A program made the position numbers and the translations under genes. Under the pieces are notes generated by a model that saw only the letters and a list, made by a program, of their open reading frames with translations, was not told where the DNA came from and did not search any database. A DNA stretch of 64,000 bases from Alitta virens (lineage: Eukaryota > Annelida > Polychaeta > Phyllodocida > Nereididae), in assembly GCA_932294295.1 (NCBI GenBank), contig OW028576.1, positions 42,820,247 through 42,884,246 on the forward strand, in the 5' to 3' direction. Below, piece by piece: positions 8,292 to 17,624 of the stretch (the first letter of the stretch is position 1; the number at the start of each line of letters is the position of its first letter).

Positions 8292-8675
8292 TCTCAGATA
8301 AATTGAATTGAATTGACTTGAGCTATTGCATGTAATATGTAAATTAACCCTACACTGTATACATTGTTCAATCTACTAGTCTGGGGTAAATTGAATTGAA
8401 TTGAATTGAATTGAATTGAATTGCTCTATTGCGGGTAATATGTACATTAGACTTATACTACATGCGCTGATCGATCTACCGGTCTCAGGTAAATTGAATT
8501 GAATTGAAGCGAATTGTACTATTTCACGAAGTATGTAAATTAGTTCTATACGGTATGGCATGGCCAATCTACCAGTCTCGACTAAATTGAATTGAATTGA
8601 ATTGAATTGAATTGAATTGAATTGAATTGAATTGAACTATTACATGTAATATGTAAATGCGACTGTATAAGCATG
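8285..8675. repeat. Four-copy ~100-bp minisatellite with embedded (TTGAA)n
   Basis: Four imperfect units begin near 8281, 8370, 8472 and 8568. Each has 'tctac-agtctc/gg', a (TTGAA)n stretch of 2-10 copies, then 'ctatt-c-tgtaatatgtaaatta' and a degenerate end. The pentamer length varies most (up to 10 copies in unit 4). It lies directly after the protease stop. Confidence 0.85.
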
Positions 8676-8815
8676 TTTTTTTTTTGTCGTGTATATGACT
8701 AAGCTTCTTCTATAAACATATATATATATATTTGCGAGTATGGTGATGATTAAAAAGGTATTAAGGTTCTATACATATGTGTTTGCAATGATGTGTAACG
8801 AAAAAAAAATGTCTG

Positions 8816-8821
8816 AATAAA
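8816..8821 (+). terminator. Candidate polyadenylation signal for the plus-strand Polinton array
   Basis: AATAAA about 525 bases after the protease stop. It is the first canonical signal after the array in an otherwise non-coding stretch. Confidence 0.4.
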
Positions 8822-9863
8822 ATGTCTACCTCAAATCATATACGAGTCTTGGCTTTTTCAGTACCATATTAATACATTTACGGTAACACGATACTCACTA
8901 GAGTACGCCCAAATAAACAGAGTATATGGTCGCAATAAATTTACAATGCGACTTACCTTTTTTTCCTAGAGTAGAGTAGAGTAGAGTGAAGTGTAGAGCG
9001 AAGTGTAGAGCGAAGTGTTGAAAGTCCAAGTGCTGATCCCGGTGACTGAAAGCTCAGTTGTCGTTCTACAGTGTGATACTGCCGTTCAATGATGCCCTCT
9101 GACCCTGTGACAAGTACTTTTTATACTCGATATTTCCCCCGAGGGCCGAGAGAGCGGTTCCCCAAGCTACGCGGCCGGCCTGGCCAGCGTCGTCGGTGTC
9201 AGATTGGGCAGGTGTATGTCACTTCGGTGGCTTTAGGGCACAAGCTTTTCACTTTCGGAGAGCGTAGCTGCGATACAGCTGACTGCATGAGCAGTGTATA
9301 ATCAATTATATTAATTTTTTAATAAAACTTCGTCTGTATATATATATATATATATATATATAATAATTATGAAAGTAGCGTGTAATATATACGTTTAATT
9401 TATAGTGAAATGTGATGTAAATGATGTTTTAAAATATTTGAGGTAGCACTATGCAAATTATGAGATGAATAACTCTAAATACGTGTTTAGTAAATCGACT
9501 TTAATTTCTTTAAAGGTCACCTTAATATATTTGGTGCAGAATAACGCATTATATCCATTTGACCAATTTGGCTAAATTTCAATGGAAAAAACACGCTATT
9601 CTTTACGTTGCTGAAGAGAGTGGGAGAAATATTAATCGGATTTTATTTGGTCAATTGGTTTGCATGAATATAACTTGTGGCCATGAGTATAATATACCCC
9701 AGTCCTTTGTTTCTACATTGTACACCCTGGTACTGCCTTTTGTTTCATTACATAACACCACTGCAGCCCAGTGGTCACGTGAGGGGTTTTCTTTAGGGGT
9801 CACAAGATCATTGAGCATTTTTCAAGAGGACAGAGAGCACGTCAAGAATCAAGAAAAGGAATT
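8822..9863. other. Non-coding Polinton spacer before the glycoprotein gene
   Basis: No convincing gene. It holds short tandem repeats GAGTA and GTGTAGAGCGAA at 8969-9018, a GC-richer patch at 9120-9200 and a (TA)n run at 9339-9362. An open frame from 9559 to the glycoprotein start has only a TTG at its head and is probably leader sequence. Confidence 0.5.
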
Positions 9864-10577
9864 ATGATTGGGGCCGGAATTATTCTGCTTCTGAGTTTAC
9901 CTCAGATTACTGCATGGGCATGCGGTAACGATGGCCAGTGCAGCTGCACTTCCACGGATTATGTGCTGTGCAGAGATGCTCACTCAGCGCCTTTTTTCAG
10001 TGCTGATCGCAGGAACAACAAGATGCTGATCATTAAAACGAGCGGGAAATTCGATATGACGAGTCTCCGTAACACAGTTGGTTTTGCAAGCGTACTAGTT
10101 GTGGGGCCTTCCTCTGATCAGTGCAGTGAAATGACCCTGGGCTTCCCCTGGGTGAGATGTATGACGACTGAGAATACTACACCGATGACGAAAATTGATG
10201 CCACCTCAGGGCTTGAAAGTGATACAGTGCAGGTCGACACCACTGCAGCGCATGGAGAACATGCTCAGCCCCTAACTGACTCGGGTAAAACGCATGGCTA
10301 TGACGTGGGGATGATGGTGTGGACAAGCCTGAGCACCATTTTTGGCGGGATCACCACGTGCTGTATACTGGTGAGTCTTGTCAACCTTCATGCCCGCATC
10401 AACAGCCATGCGCGTGCCAATGACCCCGCACTGTTTGCTGTGGCAGGTTGCCTTAAGTGTATGGCTTTATTGCTCTACCCCGTACACCTCATCGCGAAGT
10501 GCTGTAACTGTACTTGGGGCGATATGCACACCATGGACAGGGGCCCTCCTCAGGCAACAACACCTTTCCAGGTTTAG
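9864..10577 (+). CDS. Putative Polinton membrane glycoprotein, Cys-rich ectodomain
   Basis: 237 residues. Residues 1-19 form a signal peptide (hydrophobic IILLLSL, then AWA). A Cys-rich stretch follows (CGNDGQCSCTSTDYVLC, residues 20-36), then KMLIIKTSGKFDMTSL, together resembling an LRR N-terminal cap followed by one leucine-rich strand. Two more cysteines and a Thr/Ser-rich region with an N-glycosylation site (NTT near residue 104) follow. A transmembrane segment lies at about 149-173 and a second hydrophobic stretch at ~190-211. Comparable Cys-rich membrane proteins occur in Mavericks as I recall, and a virion surface protein is an inference. A consensus donor (CTG|GTGAGT at 10370) lies inside the first membrane segment, so a spliced form is possible. 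Confidence 0.6.
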   Translation: MIGAGIILLLSLPQITAWACGNDGQCSCTSTDYVLCRDAHSAPFFSADRRNNKMLIIKTSGKFDMTSLRNTVGFASVLVVGPSSDQCSEMTLGFPWVRCMTTENTTPMTKIDATSGLESDTVQVDTTAAHGEHAQPLTDSGKTHGYDVGMMVWTSLSTIFGGITTCCILVSLVNLHARINSHARANDPALFAVAGCLKCMALLLYPVHLIAKCCNCTWGDMHTMDRGPPQATTPFQV

Positions 10578-10733
10578 GTAGGATCTCTTTGAATTGAAAT
10601 GATATTTTTTCAGTGGTTATTCTCAACTGTCTCGATGAAGACTGTGACTATTGTCACTTAAACATGCTGAGTAAACATTTACATTAAACATTCTCGCGAT
10701 AATCGCTATAGTTGTTTAAACAATCGCCTTGAA

Positions 10734-11147
10734 GTGTACTTATCATATATACATGTTTTCCAGAAGCGAGAAAGGATAACAAGACACCTGCGGCCACTGG
10801 TGGGCCTGATACGGTTTTTCGTTTTGGCTTGGATCTTGTATGAGGAGGAGGAGGCAGGTATTCCACACAGAGAGAACATCAACAACAACAACAACAACAA
10901 CAACGACGATAGACACCCTACGAATGTTAATTACGATCTTCGCATACGCCCCCATACTGCTAGGGGTGACGATGATCGAGAGCCATTCCAGCACCCTACC
11001 GCCGACCCTGACCAACATGTAGCTGCAGCTGATGTTTTGCCGAGGCCTCGCCGTGCCCGAAGAGCGAGGAATCAGGCATGGCTTGACATCAATAATGTCA
11101 TCAATAGCAGGCTACGTAATGCGGCTGCTGCTGCTGCTGCGCAATGA
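10734..11147 (+). CDS. Uncertain ORF, possibly second exon of the glycoprotein gene
   Basis: 137 residues if started at the ATG. A splice-acceptor-like TTTTCCAG ends at about 10760. Splicing from the donor at 10370 to this point would keep frame (phase 0) and give a basic stop-transfer sequence (KRERITRHLRP), a hydrophobic stretch (IRFFVLAWILY), then a disordered tail with poly-Asn, Arg-rich and poly-Ala segments from microsatellites. Alternatively it is a separate small gene or chance. No family recognised. Confidence 0.3.
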   Translation: MYLSYIHVFQKRERITRHLRPLVGLIRFFVLAWILYEEEEAGIPHRENINNNNNNNNDDRHPTNVNYDLRIRPHTARGDDDREPFQHPTADPDQHVAAADVLPRPRRARRARNQAWLDINNVINSRLRNAAAAAAAQ

Positions 11148-11219
11148 TTGGGTGCATTGCAGCTAATTTCCACTGACATTTTCAACTTTTTTCTTTTAGT
11201 CATTTTTACTCATGTATAT

Positions 11220-11318
11220 ACTGTTTACTGTGTGCGCGGGTGTGCCTGTGTGCGTGTGTGTTTGTGCGTGTGTGTTTGTGTGTGCGTGTGTTTGTGTGCC
11301 TGTGTGCCTGTGTGCGTG

Positions 11319-11354
<36 letters not shown>

Positions 11355-11358
11355 TGTG
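11220..11358. repeat. (TG)n / (TGCG)n microsatellite
   Basis: A long alternating purine-pyrimidine tract: TGTGTG with interspersed C, then ~8 copies of TGCG. It could adopt Z-DNA. Confidence 0.9.
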
Positions 11359-12339
11359 TTAATGTTTGACTTATATTAATTCTGTATTGAACGTGCTTTA
11401 GTATAGATATACTGCATTGTAGATTTAGCCTAGACCTAATGTATCGCTGTAATTGATGCGTCTTGCTCTTTGACAGTCGGTGTATCGTTGTGTTTCCGAT
11501 AGATTAGATAGTAGTTTACTGCCTGCATTGTGCTATTGACTCTGAGCTATTGTATGTGTTGCTCTTTTTACTACTAGTCTAGACTTCAGTAAAGTATATA
11601 TATATATATAGAAAAAATGCTTAACTTGTGCCATGACCAATTTGTTTTAAACTTACGTTTTTTATGTATGACTTTTGTGTTTTAAGTAGATCGTTTTTTT
11701 TTACGCTTATTGCAATTTGAATGGACTTGACAGTGCGTGTTTTTTTTTTGTTAACCGAAGTACTGGCTTTACTTAAATAAAAGATTTCGAATAGAGTTAC
11801 TATGTATTTTTTTTGTTTTAAAACTATTAACATTACACTGATCTACATATCAGGTAATAATAGAGCTCATTTGGTGTGACACCAGGTGCACGATGCCACT
11901 GTGTTACAAGCTGAAAAAAACCTGCTCCTATTTGCTTTGGGTATAATGCAGTGATAAAACCTGCTCCAATTTGCTTTGGGTATAATGCTGTGATACGATC
12001 GCGCGTGTAAATCTTATCATATTCAGCTAATACAACACATCCTTATCGCAATGTGTGCTCTGCACACCTTTTCAGAGCAGAGATAAGATCGTTTACAAAC
12101 AACTAGCAGTCAGATAACAGTGACTCGCCGTACTGATGAGCGCGTGACTGCCCTCAGGGTTTGAGAAAGTCCTTCGGTCTCCATGACTGATTAACTTAAC
12201 GGTTATGTCTTCAGGCAGAGCTATATCACTTAAAAATTTACCTGCTAATTCGCTCAACTTAAATAAAAAATAAATATGTTTTATATACTAGTGTAGAAAT
12301 TACACTTATATACTAGTGTAGAAATTACACTTAGCAAGT

Positions 12340-12342
<3 letters not shown>
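11359..12342. other. Non-coding; probable right part or flank of the Polinton
   Basis: No gene seen. It includes a tandem duplication of ~40 bp (11920-12000, core 'atttgctttgggtataatgc' twice) and a 25-bp duplication at 12277-12332. No terminal inverted repeat could be recognised because the left end of the element is outside the window. Confidence 0.5.

Positions 12343-12394
<52 letters not shown>
12343..12394. repeat. (AT)n microsatellite
   Basis: About 26 uninterrupted AT units. Confidence 0.95.
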
Positions 12395-12397
<3 letters not shown>

Positions 12398-14350
12398 ATA
12401 TTGCGTAAAGGAGAGATTGGAGCTGAGCAATTTGTAAAGACGAGGTGTACTGTACTCGAGCTGTGATTGGGGTTAAAGAATTGTCTGAGCACTCTCGCTT
12501 GTATGAATTGTAAGGAATTGAGTGAAGGTGTTATACCAGTAGCGAGTCTAATTCTCAATTACGGCGCACGTGTTTATAATTACGTAGTGCTACCTCAGAG
12601 ACTTCAATGGCTTATTATTTATTTGCGAGACATATACACAGATTTTGGGGTTTGCTAGCTCCGCACATAGCTCACAAATATATTGTATACATTTCTAAAA
12701 AACACTAAGTATACGCTAATTTTGATGGAAATAAAGTGATGATTGTAATACATAAATCAAAAAAGAACCTTGGTGTCTCAGCTAGTAAATAAATCTAATT
12801 AAAACAGACTACTGTCATGTTACACGGTTTTTGAGACCCCCAAAGGCTACAGTGCTCAAATTGATGTGTCTACAGACAGCGTGTATACAATAATTTTTAT
12901 AAAAACAACCTCAGGGATTTAATACATAAATTAAGCGCGGAGTAGCGATTTAATACGTAAACTAAACACTGAGTAACAATCTTTCAGAATAAATTAGCTT
13001 AATTAAATCTAACTACAAAGGGAGAATACCCTCAGGCGCTACAATTGATCCCTGCAGCTCAACGCCCTGAGGGCAAAATGGAGGAGAGACTCAGGATCGT
13101 CGGGGTCTGCAGGTACAGCTCGATATGATATCAAGCCCTCGGGGCAAATTACGTCATCGTGATATCATCGGGGCCCTAGAGTAGTGATACAGGCCTACTT
13201 TGTCTGTCCCACTGTGACTTTCCCTCACTCGTAAAAGTAGTAGCAGTTAATGCACAGTCACTGGCCAAGAGGTAAATTAATGGTGGATCACTTATGCTTA
13301 TAACTTGTACTGATATGTGATAATTGTGATATCAAGTGCAAAGTGTTTAACAAAGCACAAATGTTCCAAACCAAAAGTGTGTGAAAAAGGGTAATTTTCA
13401 TTTGTGAATTTCAGGGGGGGGGGGGGATGATTGCATTGATCATTCTCCCCTTCCCTGAAAGTGGAGGGTATATATCCCCCACATCCCCTTTGAATCAACG
13501 CCCCTGCGGGCCATATCACATTAACTTAGATGGACTAACTTGGTAGAGTGCTGCGGTGTAATACCGTGACGTTGTGATCACTTGTAATTATGTGCATGTG
13601 TATTGACACATTGAAAATTGTCGGTAGCAAAGTTTATGAAAAACAAGTTAAATGCAAAAGTTGCAATAGGTGGCAGCACCTGTCAGTCACCGAAGGCCAC
13701 CTCGCAGTACTACATCACAGTGATACAACCTCACAGTACTACAACGGAGCACTCTATTATATGTTGCTCATTAACTTGTCAGTCAAATGAAGTTAGTCAT
13801 TCAAGACACAGTCACAGTGTTTGATAGTTGATCAAAATATCTGAGAAGTTAAAAAGTTAACTTCGATTACAGGTGATTTTCAGTGCAGAGATTCAATTGA
13901 TATACGGAAAAAGATTCATGGGAAAACCTAGCCTTTTTTCAATTGTTGCTTTGCCAAACTATATTTACTTTATGTTTACATGTAAAGGTATCAAATCAAA
14001 TAGAATACTCAAATCTAAATATGCTTGCACATAAATTTGATATTAAAAGGCCTTTACCTCATGTGTGGCCGGAAATATATTTTATATATTACATATATTA
14101 CTAATTTCCTACACAATATGCCCTTCACTACCCAGATAGTATAGTATTCCAAATTGGCACAATATCGGCTCGATGTCGGTGATGTCAAAACGATGTTGTA
14201 GAGACAGCGGCCGATATAGAAATATCATGGATACCAGAGTAAACTGGTATTTTTCAGTTATGAGAGCTGATGTCTACATTAGCAACATGTTTAAGTGTTT
14301 GATAAAACTATGCCTTTCATCTAAGTTGCTAAGTTATTAAGTATTTTTTA
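12395..14350. other. No gene seen
   Basis: AT-rich sequence with only short, compositionally random open frames. A G10 run lies near 13415, and 13690-13760 has a short imperfect repeat around 'cagtactac'. Confidence 0.6.
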
Positions 14351-14561
14351 GGCCACGGTTTTTTGATCTTATGCTTCTCTAAACTTTCTCGGACCGTTTT
14401 CCATGAGACGGTCGGTCGAAAAATAAAAAAGATAGAAAATTTACTCCCCAGAAAGTGTTTTTTTTCATAAATAAATGTGTAATTGTTGATTCATTAATTG
14501 AGCGGCACTGCAAAAGTTTGGCCGGCGGTGTCGAGAAACGAAAGATAAAAAAACCGTGGCC
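14351..14561. mobile_element. MITE, PIF/Harbinger-like, 211 bp
   Basis: Terminal inverted repeats GGCCACGGTTTTTT at the left and its complement AAAAAACCGTGGCC at the right, flanked on both sides by TTA (14348-14350 and 14562-14564). A three-base TTA duplication is the hallmark of PIF/Harbinger transposons. There is no coding capacity, so mobilisation would need a transposase elsewhere. Confidence 0.8.
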
Positions 14562-14878
14562 TTACTAGGTTTACATTGCAAAGTGGTTGATGATGATTAT
14601 CTGTTGATACACTGTTTTGATTTGATGTGTATATCGCATGCATATTATGCATTCTAAGTCTTTGACTGATTTTAGTAATCTTATTATTTACCACTTGAAG
14701 AACAGTGCACAGTTCAGGCTGTGAGAGACATTTTGATTTACAATCCATTAGATTTGTCACCACTTGATAAATGCCACTTTTTATATTTTCACTGTACCAT
14801 TTGAATTTATCTGAGTAATTTGTAATATGTGTCTAATTCTGAATGCAGTGTATGAAATAAATAAATATATATATATCA
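14562..14878. other. No gene seen
   Basis: AT-rich spacer between the MITE and the first fold-back element. A minus-strand open frame at 14494-14763 starts here but runs across the MITE terminus. Confidence 0.6.
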
Positions 14879-14983
14879 ATAGTGAATGGTGAGGAGTTCA
14901 ACATGCAGTTTTGTTGGATGAGGAAAGAGTATCAATACACTCTTTCTGAATCACCAAGCAACTCAACATTCACCATTGACTAT
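14879..14983. mobile_element. Fold-back element, copy 1
   Basis: Imperfect palindrome of ~105 bp. The left end ATAGTGAATGGTGA matches the complement of the right end TCACCATTGACTAT with one mismatch, and the inner arms AGGAAAGAGT / ACTCTTTCTGA pair around a short loop. It shares 'gaggagt-caa-atg-agttttgt-ggatgagg' with the copy at 16034-16156. Confidence 0.65.
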
Positions 14984-16033
14984 ATCACAGTTCTCTTATC
15001 AGCTGTTGGAAATTAAAAAAGGCAAAAAAAACCAAACAATGATCAACAGTTGCAAAAAATTTGTTTGGCACATGCTTTAATTATATTACAAATGTCAGGG
15101 ATGATTTGAAAGAGGGATTTATTTGAAAATTGTAATTTATCGTAACCGAGCAGTAATTAAAATAGCCTGATATTGACTGGTATTCCTGCAATCTGATTGG
15201 TTGTTAGCAGCTGATCAGAGAATATGTGTACACACTGCATAAGTTGAATTCAAATGTACCACCAGACTTCATTTAACTGATGCAAGGATTTAATAAATAA
15301 ATAAGTAATTATCTTATTTGACCACAGCACATTATATGCCATTCATACATATAATTTTGAAAAATATATTCATACATGGTAAAAAAAAATTACATCCGAT
15401 TTTCTGTATTTTATAACCATGGCAATAGATAAATTCAACTGTCCCGTTAACTTCAATTGGAGTCGTGCTTAATTTGATTTACCTACATTCAACATAGGCA
15501 AGGTTAACTGTATATATTGTACAGCATGCTAGATCCGTGTATGTTAAACACTGCAACAATGAACAATGAAGAAACAAGATGGTTAGACATGAAACTGCAT
15601 TGTTTATGTGAGCGATAATGCCCCCAAGCAAGATTTTCATGACTCTCAGCTTCACTTTTTTCATATTTCAAGATATTTATGAGCTTGACTCTTCACACAG
15701 TGACTATCCCCTGTTTAACGTTCATGTACTTAGTAAGACCAAGGTTCTAGTCAATAAATCGCTGTATACTGTATGACAATGTAGTTGGTGTGGTGGTAAA
15801 AATTGTAGAATTGTTTCCTTTGATTACCTGTTAATTTCTTCAACAATTAAGCCGTGGTTTTTTTTTTTTTTTTTTATATTGGTAATTTTTTGTTAAATAA
15901 ATCAATGGTGTTATTTAACTGTGTTCCCTTCTATTTATTATTTTTAACAAATAGTCATTGATTTTGGAGTAATAAAGTGACAGATTACAGCATTCAGATT
16001 GTTTATGTGGTTGTTATCCAATGTTATAACATT
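14984..16033. other. No gene seen
   Basis: AT-rich sequence with poly-T near 15857-15876. No coding, RNA or recognisable repeat signal apart from simple repeats. Confidence 0.6.
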
Positions 16034-16156
16034 AATAGATGCTGAGGAGTCCAATATGGAGTTTTGTGGGATGAGGAAAAATGTTATATAAAATAATATA
16101 ATTTTTCTGAATCCCACAAAACACGTTGATCACACACAATCCACCATTGCTATTAT
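16034..16156. mobile_element. Fold-back element, copy 2
   Basis: Second copy of the family at 14879. The left arm 'gttttgtgggatgaggaaaaat' pairs with the right arm 'atttttctgaatcccacaaaac'. The ends carry CACCATTG and CTGAGG-type sequence as in copy 1. Confidence 0.6.
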
Positions 16157-17530
16157 AAGTTATATTCTTCATAAATGCTATGCTATGCAACATGGACAGC
16201 CATCCAACATACAATGCAGCCGTCCAACATACAATGTAGCCATCCAACATACTCTACTGCTGTACAAAATGTACCAATGCTTGATGTCTCGAGAATGCTC
16301 ATTAGCTATAAGCTAATGTTTGTTTTTACCAAAATACAATTTTATCTTATCTTATTTATCTTATTTTCTTGTAAGTTAACTTTAATTTTACGAATTTTCT
16401 GTACCCTTACATTAAGTTTTTTCACAGTGCTAGAATATTATTTCAATGTAGGCCTATACATTGTAAATTTGCCTAATTCTCTATAATTCTCTGATCCTGC
16501 ATCCAGTTAAGCCTAGCTAGTAAGACCACCCTTGTACATGGCATACTGGCCTTGATGATGAGGAGGTCTTAATAGCTACAGTTTTGTTGATATGCTTGCA
16601 TCCCACTTTCTGGACTTTTTTCTCATCGGGAATGTCTTAATAGGGAGGTAGTCTCACATCAGAGGTTCTACGTACTGCACCACACAATGTTGAATGCGAA
16701 GAATGATTACATTAATGTTACTGGTGATTTAAATGTCTTAAAAAAAAGAAAGAAGAAAAAAAAGAAGCTTTTTGATGACCACAATAATTAACATGAACAG
16801 GAAACTGTGATTTGTGCATTTCATTATTTTGAAGCCAGTGAGGTGTTTTGATTCTTGTTTGAGATTTTAAGAGTTAAAAAAAAAAAAAAAAGTTATAAAA
16901 CATGCAGTGTATTATAAGTGTGCTTATAATTATCTATTTTATTGATTAATGTCATGTTATGTTGTGTATTTTCGGTTTTAAATATTGTTTTGTGGGGTGG
17001 GGGGAGATTGCCTTCAGTTACTATCTCACCATTAAGACCACCATATTATTAACTCACCATTTTAAACTTCCATTCTCTATCAAGACCATCTCAAAATCTG
17101 AATTTAAAAAAAAAAAATGTAAATATTAATCTTTAAATATCATATTTTAAAATTTTTGTTTTAAAACTAATCTTGTTGCTACTTTGAATTTACTGTATAT
17201 TAAATGTGTAATTAATTAGTTTCCCATGGGGAGGGGAGGCCCAATGAGCCCCCCCCCCCCCTCTCCTCTGAACAAGGCCCCCTCTTGGCTACACTCCTGT
17301 ACAAGAAGTACTATGCATGGTTTCTAAGTTATGTCAGTATTCTTTACTATTTCTGTTTAATGATTTTTTTCCCCTCAGATTCTTGTTTCATTATCATATA
17401 CCCACCAACATTTTACCTGAGGGGAAGTCAACTCCAAATTTATGACTATACAATGCTAGTACAATAGCAACTCCTGTATGCAAGTACTAATGCACTGGCT
17501 AGACCATTGTTCCAATTTTTCACTAATTAA
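16157..17530. other. No gene seen; upstream region shared with gene B and C promoters
   Basis: A short ~21-bp triplication ('catccaacatacaatg') lies at 16200-16255. From about 16,850 the sequence resembles 23,690-24,300 and 31,280-31,890, the upstream regions of genes B and C, so it belongs to the tandem array rather than to a separate gene. It includes a poly-C run near 17250. Confidence 0.6.
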
Positions 17531-17533
17531 ATG

Positions 17534-17581
17534 CACGTGTTGTCATGTGACTGAACAATGGAAAAGTGGCGGCTATAAAAG
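17534..17581 (+). promoter_or_regulatory. Core promoter of gene A: E-box CACGTG and TATA box
   Basis: CACGTG at 17534-17539, CATGTG at 17544-17549 and TATAAAAG at 17574-17581, 44 bases before the ATG. The same arrangement lies before gene B (CACGTG 24268-24273, TATA 24308-24315) and gene C (31861-31866, 31901-31908). Confidence 0.8.
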
Positions 17582-17624
17582 TTGGTCCATGAGAGGAGAG
17601 CTCCATTAGCAATTACTCTTCATC

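Noticed and set aside
8285..8675. CRISPR-like array
   Set aside because: Units are a eukaryotic minisatellite with internal pentamers, not identical repeats separated by unique spacers.
9089..9301. 70-codon frame in the Polinton spacer
   Set aside because: Arg-rich because of a local GC patch; no similarity or neighbours supporting it.
9559..9867. 102-codon frame before the glycoprotein gene
   Set aside because: Begins with TTG and no ATG is suitably placed; composition is like the spacer.
8285..12394. Right terminal inverted repeat of the Polinton
   Set aside because: Several simple repeats were considered, but without the left end no inverted partner can be shown.
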